From the NCBI GenBank assembly GCA_036407095.1, contig DASWZV010000055.1:16225-80224 (forward strand): a stretch of DNA of 64,000 bases, read 5' to 3'. The position numbers and the translations under genes are program-made. The notes beneath the pieces were generated by a model. That model was not told where the DNA came from, did no database searches, and worked only from the letters and a program-made list of their open reading frames with translations. The DNA comes from Gp6-AA40 sp036407095 (lineage in GTDB: Bacteria > Acidobacteriota > Vicinamibacteria > Vicinamibacterales > UBA2999). Shown here one piece after another: positions 8,936 through 16,573 of this stretch (position 1 is its first letter; every line of letters begins with the position of its first letter).

Positions 8936-9997
8936 TTACCGGCCGCGGCCCGGCGTGGTCGTGGGCGGCGCGCTGCCCGGCAGCCCGATCACCGGTTCCG
9001 GTTCCTCTGTGCTCTCGCCGCGGCCGCGGCCGCGTCCGCCGGGCGCAGGCGCAGCGCCGCGGCCGGGACCGCCGCCGCGCGGAGGCCGCTGCCACCCATC
9101 CCGTGCCGGTCCGTCCTGAACCATGCGTGTATCGGCGCTCACCGCGTAGCCGTTCAAATACTGCTGCCCGGCGTTGCCGTAGTACTTGCCGTATTTGAGT
9201 GCCGCATTCCGGACCTTGATCAAGGCATCCTGATAGCGCGGATCGTTTTGCGGCCATCCGGAGAAGGACGACAGATCGTTGTTACCGAGAATGATGACGT
9301 CGACGCCAGCGGTCGCAGCGATTTCTTCGGCGTTCGCGACGCCCTCGAGCGTCTCGATCATCACTGTGACCAGCATGTTGTCGTTGACGGTCGCGCGATA
9401 GTTGATCCCGGGCCATACCTGACCGAAGGAGCCGCCGCCGGAGCTTCGTCGTCCGACCGGCGGATACCGAGAGAAGCGCGCGGCATCGCGCGCTTCAATC
9501 GCATCGTCCACCGTCGGCACGATGATGCCGATCGCGCCGATGTCAGTCGCTTTCTGAATCGTCGATTCGAACGCGTCGGGCGTGCGGACCATCGGCGCAG
9601 CGCCCACGCCCGGACAGGCCAGCATCATGCGACGGACTTCGTCCCACGACATGGTGCTGTGCTGCATCTCGAACCAGACGAAGTCGAAGTGCTTGCCCAC
9701 CTCGCAATAGAGATCGGGATTGAAGCTCGAGACCGTGTAGCTGGTGATCTGCTTGTCCTGGAACAACAGCTCCTTGGCTTTGTTGTAGAACGGCCGCGGC
9801 GTGTTCGGATTGATCGACGCCTTGACCTGCCAGCCCCACCCGCGTGCATCGACCGATGTCATCGCCACGCTGCCCGTGCCGGCGATCGGCTGGCCCGGTG
9901 TACCTGCGCCCGTACCGGCCCCGCGCTGCTGCGCATGCATCTCGTAACCAACCCAGAACATCAGACACACGACGATCACGAAACGCATGTTCCGCAT
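8936..9997 (-). CDS. Exported HpaI/HpcH-type class II aldolase (2-keto-3-deoxy acid aldolase-like)
   Basis: 353 aa from the ATG at 9997, preceded by GAGAGG; a longer in-frame start at 10057 would put 20 residues before the signal. The N-terminus (MRFVIVVCLMFWVGYEMHAQ) is a Sec signal, unusual for a normally cytoplasmic family. Catalytic landmarks are in place: His113 (MQHSTMSW), Arg138 (VRTPDAF), Glu215 (MIETLEGV) and Asp241 (GNNDLSS), matching the base, substrate-binding Arg and metal ligands of HpaI and 2-keto-3-deoxy-L-rhamnonate aldolase. The C-terminus (from about 295) is a Gly/Arg/Pro-rich tail with no family counterpart. It would split a 2-keto-3-deoxy acid into pyruvate and an aldehyde. 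Second gene of the minus-strand operon. Confidence 0.85.
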   Translation of the reverse strand: MRNMRFVIVVCLMFWVGYEMHAQQRGAGTGAGTPGQPIAGTGSVAMTSVDARGWGWQVKASINPNTPRPFYNKAKELLFQDKQITSYTVSSFNPDLYCEVGKHFDFVWFEMQHSTMSWDEVRRMMLACPGVGAAPMVRTPDAFESTIQKATDIGAIGIIVPTVDDAIEARDAARFSRYPPVGRRSSGGGSFGQVWPGINYRATVNDNMLVTVMIETLEGVANAEEIAATAGVDVIILGNNDLSSFSGWPQNDPRYQDALIKVRNAALKYGKYYGNAGQQYLNGYAVSADTRMVQDGPARDGWQRPPRGGGPGRGAAPAPGGRGRGRGESTEEPEPVIGLPGSAPPTTTPGRGR

Positions 9998-10017
9998 TGA
10001 TACCTCTCGTTGGATCC

Positions 10018-11064
10018 TTACTTCGCTCCGGCCCTCAATCTGGACGCCTGAGCGCATTCGGTCATCACGGTGAAGTAGCGCTGGACGGCGGCGGCACCGA
10101 CGACGAATGGATGTTCCTCGCCGACCTCACGCTTCGCGGCGATTAATCGCGCCTTCGTGTAGGCGTTGTCGTATTCGCTGTGGTTCGACAGGAGCACTGT
10201 CGCACCTGCAGCGGCGGCGGCTTTCGCGATTCGGTTCTGCGACTCGATGTATTCGTCCCATCGCGTGGCATCGGCGCCGAATGCACCGGTCAGCGTCCCG
10301 CCGGAATACGCCACCATCACCGTCCGTCCCTGATCCTTCACCGGGAACACGTACGACAACGTTCCTGGGGTATGTCCGGGCGTCGGAACGATATCGATCG
10401 TCGTGTCGCCGAGCGTGAGCTTCATGCCGGCTGGAGTCACGACCACGTCGCGTGTGGGTACGCCGCCGGCTGCGGTCGCGGGCCGTTTCAGCGTCGCCTC
10501 CCAGTCGGGCGCGCCCATCACGACCTTCGCGCCAAATCGTTTCTGCAGTTCAGCAGCGCCCTGATCGTGGTCGCCATGCGCATGGCTGATGACGACGTAC
10601 TTGATTTGCCGTGGGTCGAGTCCGAGCGTCGTCAACCCGTTGATGATCTCGGGCTCGGTCGCCCACGCGAAATTCGTGTCGATGATGATGAGGCCTTCGC
10701 TGGTGCGCAGCGCCCACGACGAATGCTGTCGCGTGCCGAGCCAGTAGAAGTTGTCGAAGACTTTGTACGGCGACGCATACCACGTCGCGCGATCCGGAGT
10801 GGCGGCCGCACCGCGTCCCCCGGCCGCGCGCCCCCCGGGTGGCGCCGCGCCGCCCGCACGCGCAACTGCGGGATTGGCGAGACCCGGGTTCGCGCCTGCG
10901 AAGCACAAATTGACGAACGTCGCGCGATAGTCGAGCCCCGCTGCCGCCTTCGCCGCGTTGATGTGTGCGTCCAGCTCGCTCACGGGCGCTTGCGCCGAAG
11001 GCGCCGCGCACAGCCACGCCGCGCCGAAGACACCGATCAACAGTCGTGTCACCTGCATCCGCAT
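10018..11064 (-). CDS. Exported subclass-B3-like metallo-beta-lactamase-fold hydrolase
   Basis: 348 aa with Sec signal (LLIGVFGAAWLCAAPSAQA). Zinc motif HAHGDHDQG near residue 158 and the downstream TPGHTPG and SNHSEYDN segments match B3-type MBL enzymes. A Gly/Ala/Arg-rich insert (about residues 70-90) precedes the catalytic core. GGAG lies 6 bases before the ATG. First gene of the run that continues into the aldolase (20-base gap), PQQ dehydrogenase and dehydratase, so a lactonase role (opening the aldonolactone made by the PQQ enzyme) is as plausible as beta-lactam hydrolysis. That role is inference from context. Divergent from another MBL gene at 11198. Confidence 0.85.
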   Translation of the reverse strand: MRMQVTRLLIGVFGAAWLCAAPSAQAPVSELDAHINAAKAAAGLDYRATFVNLCFAGANPGLANPAVARAGGAAPPGGRAAGGRGAAATPDRATWYASPYKVFDNFYWLGTRQHSSWALRTSEGLIIIDTNFAWATEPEIINGLTTLGLDPRQIKYVVISHAHGDHDQGAAELQKRFGAKVVMGAPDWEATLKRPATAAGGVPTRDVVVTPAGMKLTLGDTTIDIVPTPGHTPGTLSYVFPVKDQGRTVMVAYSGGTLTGAFGADATRWDEYIESQNRIAKAAAAAGATVLLSNHSEYDNAYTKARLIAAKREVGEEHPFVVGAAAVQRYFTVMTECAQASRLRAGAK

Positions 11065-11108
11065 CTCTGACTCCCTGGCCAGACGGGAGCATCATTATCC
11101 GCGAATCG

Positions 11109-11123
11109 TTGCATAATGCGCAC
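11109..11123 (-). promoter_or_regulatory. Candidate operator, IclR-type motif copy D
   Basis: Read on the minus strand this is GTGCGCATTATGCAA, matching copy A (TTGCGCATTGTGCAA) at 13 of 15 positions. It lies between the divergent starts of the MBL genes at 11064 and 11198. It is the weakest of the four copies; the assignment is inference. Confidence 0.35.
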
Positions 11124-11197
11124 TCGCGTGTGAATTAGACGAAATGTTGCCGGACCGCCCGCTGGGCCACGGCGGTTCCGCAAGGGGAGTGACAGGG

Positions 11198-12370
11198 ATG
11201 CGCGCTGTCGTAATCGCGGTGTGCTGTGTGGCTGGTGCCGTGTTGTGCGCGGCCGCTCAAGGTCGGACGGGAACGCTGACGATCCACTACATCGACACCG
11301 AGGGCGGCCAGTCGACGCTCTTCGTCGGGCCGACCGGCGAGTCGCTGCTGGTGGACACTGGGAATGCCGGCGAACGCGATTTGGGGCGCATCGCGGATAC
11401 GCTGCGGACCGCTGGCGTGACGAAGATCGATCACCTCTGGACGACGCACTATCACGGCGATCATGTGGGTGCGCTGCTCGAGCTCGCGAAGCAGTTCCCG
11501 GTTGCGCACTTCTACGATCATGGCAAGCCGCATCCAAACGATCGCATCGTGTCCGCTCAGTTTCTGTCCGCGTACGAGTCTCTCAGTGCCGGCACACGCA
11601 CCATCGTCAAACCGGGCGACAAGATCAAGATGACGGGCCTGGACATCACCGCGGTCGCATCGGCCAACCAGTTCATACGGACCAACCTCCCGGGTGGCGG
11701 AAACCAGAACGCGTCGTGTGCGGGGGTGAAGCCAAAGGACGAGAGCGCGTACTTCGATCCCGACAACGGTGAGTCTGCGGGATTCGTGCTCAGCTACGGC
11801 CGGTTTCGCACGATCGATCTGGGCGATCTCACCTGGAACGGCGAGCTCGATCTGATGTGCCCGACGAACCGCATCGGCACCGTCGATCTTTACCTGACCT
11901 CGCACCATGGCCTCGAGAAGTCAGGCTCGCCCGCGCTGGTGCAGGCTCTGCGCCCGCGTGTGGTGGTGATGAACAACGGCACGCGCAAGGGCGGAACGTC
12001 CGAGGTGTTCGCGAATCTCCAGGAGACGGTGGGCATCGAAGATCTCTGGCAACTGCATTGGTCGTACAACGTGGGCCTCGAGAATGCACCCGCGCGCTTC
12101 ATTGCGAACGTCGACGATGCCGCGACGATCGCGGGCGTGCTGACGGCGCCGCCGCCCACCGCGGGTGCTCCGGCGGCACCGCGCGCCGGCGGTCCTGGGG
12201 CTCCGGGCGGACCGGGTGTGCCCGGTGGCGGACCAGGCCGAGGCGCCGGTGGTGGGCCGGCGGCGCACACGCCTGCGTACGCAATCACGGTGACGGCGCA
12301 GCAGGACGGCAGCTTCATCGTCACGAACACGCGCAACGGCTTCAGCAAGACGTATCGCCCGCGGCCGTAG
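11198..12370 (+). CDS. Exported ComEC-type MBL-fold hydrolase
   Basis: 390 aa from the ATG at 11198 (AGGGGAGTGACAGGG upstream; Sec signal MRAVVIAVCCVAGAVLCAAA). An in-frame ATG at 11144 would place the signal internally, so it was not used. The MBL core begins with LTIHYIDTEGGQSTLF, has HYHGDH at residues 84-89, and LTSHHGLEKSG as the distal metal motif, resembling the competence-type ComEC/Rec2 hydrolase domain rather than B3 enzymes. A Gly/Pro-rich stretch (about 325-365) interrupts the C-terminus before a final small beta segment. It is followed 11 bases later by the lactate-permease-type gene, so the two are probably co-transcribed. Substrate unknown. Confidence 0.85.
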   Translation: MRAVVIAVCCVAGAVLCAAAQGRTGTLTIHYIDTEGGQSTLFVGPTGESLLVDTGNAGERDLGRIADTLRTAGVTKIDHLWTTHYHGDHVGALLELAKQFPVAHFYDHGKPHPNDRIVSAQFLSAYESLSAGTRTIVKPGDKIKMTGLDITAVASANQFIRTNLPGGGNQNASCAGVKPKDESAYFDPDNGESAGFVLSYGRFRTIDLGDLTWNGELDLMCPTNRIGTVDLYLTSHHGLEKSGSPALVQALRPRVVVMNNGTRKGGTSEVFANLQETVGIEDLWQLHWSYNVGLENAPARFIANVDDAATIAGVLTAPPPTAGAPAAPRAGGPGAPGGPGVPGGGPGRGAGGGPAAHTPAYAITVTAQQDGSFIVTNTRNGFSKTYRPRP

Positions 12371-12381
12371 CAGGGTCCCGC

Positions 12382-14061
12382 ATGTCCTGGTCGCAACTGT
12401 ACGACCCGTTCGGCAATCGCGTGTTGTCGACCGCGGTGTCGGCGTTGCCCGTGGTCACGCTCTTCTTCGTGCTCGTGGTTCTGAAGAAGCGCGTGTGGGT
12501 ATCAGCGCTGAGCGGATTCCTCGTCGCGGTCACGCTGGCGCTGGTCGTGTTCGGCATGCCAGCAGTTCTCGTGGGCGCCGCCGCAGTGCACGGGGTGATC
12601 TTCGGGCTGATGCGAATCGCGTGGATCGTCGTCGGCTCGATCTTTCTCTACAACGTCGCGTGCGAGACGGGGCAGTTCGATGTGATGAAGGACTCGATCG
12701 CTGGGCTGTCGTCCGACCGGCGTCTTCAGCTGATCCTCATCGCGTTCTGCTTCGGCGCGTTTCTCGAGGGTGCCGGCGGCGGCGGCGCGCCGGTGGCCAT
12801 CGCGGGATCCTTTCTCATCGGCCTCGGGTTCAATCCATTTCAGGCGGCAACGCTGTGCCTCGTTGCCAACACGGCGCCCGTTGCGTGGGGTGGCGTCGGC
12901 AATCCCATACGAACGCTTGCGGGCGTAACCGGGTTGTCAGAAGCGACGTTCAGCGCGATGGCCGGACGCATTCTCCCGCCGATCTCGCTGATCCTGCCGC
13001 TGTGGCTGGTGCGGAGCATGGTCGGCTGGCGGGAAACGCTGCAGGTCTGGCCCGCGTTGCTCGTGAGCGGCGCGTCCTTCGCAGTCATGCAGTTCTACTG
13101 GTCCAACTTCCAGGAGCCCGGACTGGTGGACATCGTGTCGGCGGTCTTCTCGCTCCTGATGATGGTCGTGTTCCTGAAGATCTGGAAGCCTCCGATCGTG
13201 ATGCCGATCGGCGGTGGATCGCTCGCGGCGATTCACGCTGACTCGATGCGGCTCGTCTCGACGGCCACCGCGACGGCAGTGCCCGCCGCGACACCCACGC
13301 GGCACTCGGCAACGACCGTGGTGAAGGGATGGTCGCCGTTCATCATCGCGTCGATCCTGATTTTCGCAACGGGTCTTCCGGCCGTCGCCACATACTTGAA
13401 CTCTCCGGCGCTCAGCATCGGCATGCCGCTCCTGCACAGGGCGGTGCTGAGGATGCCACCTGTCGTACCGCAGCCGGCAGCCGAAGACGCGATTGTGAAT
13501 CTGAACTTCGTTGCGATCCCGGGCACGGTCGTCTTCCTTGCTGGCCTGGTGGCAGCGGCGGTTGCACAGCTGCCGCTCGCGCGCACGCTGCAGTTGTTCA
13601 GAAGCACGCTCGTACAAACACGACCGTCGACGCTGGCGATCAGCTTCATGGTGGGGCTTGCCTACGTGACTCGATACTCCGGGATGGATACGGTGCTCGG
13701 TCTCAGCCTCACCGGCACGGGCGTGCTGTTCCCGTTCTTCGGCACGCTGCTCGGCTGGCTGGGTGTCGCGCTCACCGGTACCGATGCGGGCTCGAATGCG
13801 CTGTTCGGCAACCTGCAGGCGGTCACCGCGACGCAACTCGGCCTGAGTCCGATCCTGATGGGCGCCGCCAATTCGACCGGCGGCGTCATGGGCAAGATGA
13901 TCGATGCGCAGTCGATCGTCGTGGCGAGCACCGCCACGCACCAACAGGGACAGGAAGCGGCGATCTTCAAGGCGGTCTTCATCCACAGCATCGTGCTCGC
14001 GTGCCTGGTTGGACTGATCGTGCTGGCCTATGCCTACGTCTTTTCGTCGTTGATTCCGTGA
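12382..14061 (+). CDS. L-lactate permease (LctP)-family carrier
   Basis: 559 aa, about the family's usual length, with some 12-14 hydrophobic helices. Characteristic segments: FGAFLEGAGGGGAPVAIAGSFL, LCLVANTAPVAWGGVGNP, and near the C-terminus GTLLGWLGVALTGTDAGSN and GAANSTGGVMGKMIDAQS. These are hallmarks of the LctP family of lactate/glycolate proton symporters. The start at 12382 follows the MBL stop by 11 bases. Its 3' end overlaps the convergent ABC permease gene by 28 bases. Facing an operon that may release pyruvate and a hydroxyaldehyde in the periplasm, a carboxylate importer is contextually apt, but specificity cannot be read from the sequence. Confidence 0.9.
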   Translation: MSWSQLYDPFGNRVLSTAVSALPVVTLFFVLVVLKKRVWVSALSGFLVAVTLALVVFGMPAVLVGAAAVHGVIFGLMRIAWIVVGSIFLYNVACETGQFDVMKDSIAGLSSDRRLQLILIAFCFGAFLEGAGGGGAPVAIAGSFLIGLGFNPFQAATLCLVANTAPVAWGGVGNPIRTLAGVTGLSEATFSAMAGRILPPISLILPLWLVRSMVGWRETLQVWPALLVSGASFAVMQFYWSNFQEPGLVDIVSAVFSLLMMVVFLKIWKPPIVMPIGGGSLAAIHADSMRLVSTATATAVPAATPTRHSATTVVKGWSPFIIASILIFATGLPAVATYLNSPALSIGMPLLHRAVLRMPPVVPQPAAEDAIVNLNFVAIPGTVVFLAGLVAAAVAQLPLARTLQLFRSTLVQTRPSTLAISFMVGLAYVTRYSGMDTVLGLSLTGTGVLFPFFGTLLGWLGVALTGTDAGSNALFGNLQAVTATQLGLSPILMGAANSTGGVMGKMIDAQSIVVASTATHQQGQEAAIFKAVFIHSIVLACLVGLIVLAYAYVFSSLIP

Positions 14062-15035
14062 TGCGTCGAGAGCGGAGCAGCGACCGGGGCATTGCGGCGG
14101 GAACGCCTCGAGGCGAGTTGATCGGCCGCTGCGCCAAGCAGGATGACGGCGCCCATCACCGCGAAGTCGAGCGAGCCGGGAATATCGAGCAGGTTGACCA
14201 GGTTGCGAAGAACCTGGAGCAGTGCGGCGCCCATCACAATACCGGCGATCGACCCTTCTCCTCCACGCAGGCTGCAGCCCCCGACCACTGCCGCGGCAAT
14301 CGCATACAACTCGTAGAAGTTGCCGTGCGATGCCGGCGAGATCGAGTTGGTGTAGAACGCGATGATGATCGCCGACACCGCCCCAAGCGTTCCCGAGATC
14401 ACGTACGCCCACGCCACGACCGCCTTCGTCTTGATGCCGGCGTAGCGAGCGGCCTCCTCGTTGCGCCCGATGGCGACGAGGTGACGGCCGAACACCGAGC
14501 GATGCAGCAGCACCCACGCGGCCAGCGCGACGATCACCAACAGCACGAACGGCATCGGAACGCCGCCGATACTTCCGGAGGCGATCGTTCGCATCCACTC
14601 GAATCCTTGACCGGTGCCGAATCCCTTGGTGGCATCGCGCGCGATGTAGCGCGCCGCCCCGCGGTAGAGCAGCAGTCCGCAGAGTGTGACGATGAACGGT
14701 TGCAGCTGCAGCCGCGTCACCAGCAGGCCGTGTGCGGCGCCGAGGGCGGCGCCGGTGGCGAGCGCCGCGACGAGTGCGAGCGCCGGAGGCCAGTGCCACT
14801 CGACCAGCATCATCGACAGCAGCACGCCAAGCAGCGCGCACATGGAACCGACCGACAGATCGATGCCGCCGGTGATGATGACGAGACCAACGCCGATGCT
14901 GAAGATGCCGTAGGTGCCGACCAGCCGGCTGACGTTCTGCAGGTTGTCGAGGCTGAGGAATTGCGGGCTGGCCACCGCCACGAGCGCACACAGGACCGTG
15001 AGCAGCAACGCAACGGCGAGATCTTTTCTGGTCAT
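14034..15035 (-). CDS. Sugar ABC transporter permease (RbsC/BPD_transp_2 family)
   Basis: 333 aa with about 8-10 transmembrane helices, starting with DLAVALLLTVLCALVAVASPQF. The core shows the family segments GGIDLSVGSM, ALATGAALGAAHGLLVTRLQLQPFIVTL, and AIGRNEEAARYAGI with the cytoplasmic EAA-like loop, plus GGCSLRGGEGSIAGIVMGA. It follows the ATPase gene after 21 bases and would form the membrane channel of a monosaccharide importer (ribose, xylose, arabinose or galactose type). The substrate-binding partner is probably the lipoprotein at 20029. The stop region overlaps the convergent carrier gene by 28 bases. Confidence 0.9.
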   Translation of the reverse strand: MTRKDLAVALLLTVLCALVAVASPQFLSLDNLQNVSRLVGTYGIFSIGVGLVIITGGIDLSVGSMCALLGVLLSMMLVEWHWPPALALVAALATGAALGAAHGLLVTRLQLQPFIVTLCGLLLYRGAARYIARDATKGFGTGQGFEWMRTIASGSIGGVPMPFVLLVIVALAAWVLLHRSVFGRHLVAIGRNEEAARYAGIKTKAVVAWAYVISGTLGAVSAIIIAFYTNSISPASHGNFYELYAIAAAVVGGCSLRGGEGSIAGIVMGAALLQVLRNLVNLLDIPGSLDFAVMGAVILLGAAADQLASRRSRRNAPVAAPLSTHHGINDEKT

Positions 15036-15056
15036 GGTGCGGTGAGGCGGCGGCGC

Positions 15057-16571
15057 TCAGGCCACCGCCAGCTGCATGATCGATTGCGGCGTGCAGTCGA
15101 GGCGGTCCAGCACACCGGTGACACGACCATCGTGCATGACTGCCACGCGATCGCACTCGGTCACGATTTCCTCCAGGTCGCTGCTGATCAGCAAAACGGC
15201 TGCGCCCTGGTCTGCGAGCCGCCGGATCAGCCGGTGGATGTCTGCCTTCGCGCCGACGTCCACGCCCTGCGTCGGCTCATCGAACACGATCGCGCGCGGC
15301 CCCAGTGCGAGCCACTTGCCGAGCACGACTTTCTGCTGGTTGCCGCCGCTCAAGGTGCCGACCGCCGCTTCGATCGATGGTGCTTTCACGGTGAGATTGT
15401 TCACGATCTCCCGCGCCGCAGCGGACTCGGCACGGCGATTTACGAGGCCCAGGCGCGAAAGGGCGGAGAGATTCGGCAGCGTGAGGTTCTCGCGCACGCT
15501 CATCGCCGCGATCACTCCGTGGCCACGCCGATCCTCCGGCACCAGGCAGATGCCGTGACGGATCGCATCGCGAGGAGTCGCAATCGAGACCGGCGCGCCA
15601 TCGAGCAGCACGCGGCCGGACAGTCGCGGCGCGAGGCCGCACACCGCTTCTGCCAATTCCGAGCGGCCGGCGCCGATCAATCCGGCGATTCCGAGCACTT
15701 CACCGCCATGCACCGCGAGCGATACCTCCACGTCGGGATGGCGTGCGCTGCGCACGCGATCGATCTGCAACCGCGGCGTGCGGGATCGATCCGGCGCGAC
15801 CGAAGCCTGTCGACGCGACGCGTATTCCGACTCGAGTGCGCGCCCGACCATCAAGTGCACGAGGCGGTCGCGACGAATCTCGCCGCGAGCCAGCGTGCCG
15901 GCATTTCGGCCATCGCGGAGCACGACGACGCGATCGGCGATCGCTTCGACCTCTGCCAGCCGGTGCGAGATGTAGACGATGGCGGTGCCACGTGCCCGCA
16001 ACTGCTTCAGGACCCCGAACAGCCGTTCGGCATCGTCGACGCCGAGACTCGCCGTCGGTTCATCGAGGATCAGGATGCGCGCATCGACCGAGAGTGCCCG
16101 TGCGATGGCGACGAACTGCTGCTGCGCCGTCGGCAGCCGGCCGACGATCGCGCGCGGCGCGATCGCCGCACCGATGCGCGACAGATGCTGCGCGGCCTGC
16201 TGCTCCATGCGCGCGCGGTCGAGCAGGCGCAGCGGACCGGCACGATGTGGCTCGCGTCCCAGGAAGATGTTGCCGGCGACATCGAGCGTGTCGATCATCT
16301 CCAGTTCCTGGTGAATGACGGCGACGCCGAGCCGATCCGCGCTGCTGGGCCGATCGATGATCACCGGTGCGCCATCGATGCGGATTTCGCCCGCATCGGG
16401 CCGATGCACGCCGGCAAGAATCTTCATCAACGTCGACTTGCCAGCTCCGTTCTCGCCGACCAGCGCGACGATCTCTCCTCGCTCGATCGCGAAGTCCACC
16501 TGGTCCAGCGCGACAACGCCAGGAAAGCGTTTGCCGATCGAGTGCATCTGGAGTACAGGATCCACAGTCAA
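15057..16571 (-). CDS. Sugar ABC transporter ATP-binding protein (RbsA/XylG type)
   Basis: 504 aa, two ABC domains in tandem as in RbsA. The first has a full Walker A (GENGAGKST) and ILILDEPTASLG; the second has the degenerate GLIGAGRSE and the signature LSGGNQQKV, as is normal for this family. I choose the TTG at 16571 because it gives the family-like start MTVDPVLQMHSIGKRFPGV and sits 7 bases after GGAG; alternatives are GTG at 16565 and ATG at 16547. With that start the gene shares one base with the divergent uridylyltransferase start codon. First of a two-gene minus-strand unit with the permease. Confidence 0.88.
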   Translation of the reverse strand: MTVDPVLQMHSIGKRFPGVVALDQVDFAIERGEIVALVGENGAGKSTLMKILAGVHRPDAGEIRIDGAPVIIDRPSSADRLGVAVIHQELEMIDTLDVAGNIFLGREPHRAGPLRLLDRARMEQQAAQHLSRIGAAIAPRAIVGRLPTAQQQFVAIARALSVDARILILDEPTASLGVDDAERLFGVLKQLRARGTAIVYISHRLAEVEAIADRVVVLRDGRNAGTLARGEIRRDRLVHLMVGRALESEYASRRQASVAPDRSRTPRLQIDRVRSARHPDVEVSLAVHGGEVLGIAGLIGAGRSELAEAVCGLAPRLSGRVLLDGAPVSIATPRDAIRHGICLVPEDRRGHGVIAAMSVRENLTLPNLSALSRLGLVNRRAESAAAREIVNNLTVKAPSIEAAVGTLSGGNQQKVVLGKWLALGPRAIVFDEPTQGVDVGAKADIHRLIRRLADQGAAVLLISSDLEEIVTECDRVAVMHDGRVTGVLDRLDCTPQSIMQLAVA

Positions 16572-16573
16572 TG
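16569..16573. promoter_or_regulatory. Overlapping divergent start codons
   Basis: On the minus strand TTG (16571-16569) starts the RbsA-type ATPase; on the plus strand ATG (16571-16573) starts the GalT-like gene. Shine-Dalgarno candidates are GGAG 7 bases from the TTG, inside the GalT-like coding region, and AGGA 10 bases from the ATG, inside the ATPase coding region. No separate intergenic region exists, so each promoter and leader must lie in the other gene. Confidence 0.6.

Noticed and set aside
9000..9075. GC simple repeat (gccgcggccgcgg) as a replication or recombination element
   Set aside because: It lies within the coding sequence of the aldolase's Gly/Arg-rich tail and is explained by codon usage.
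12937..15156. Long minus-strand open frame across the lactate-permease-type and ABC permease genes
   Set aside because: Arg/His-rich shadow of two genes with clear transmembrane segments and family motifs.
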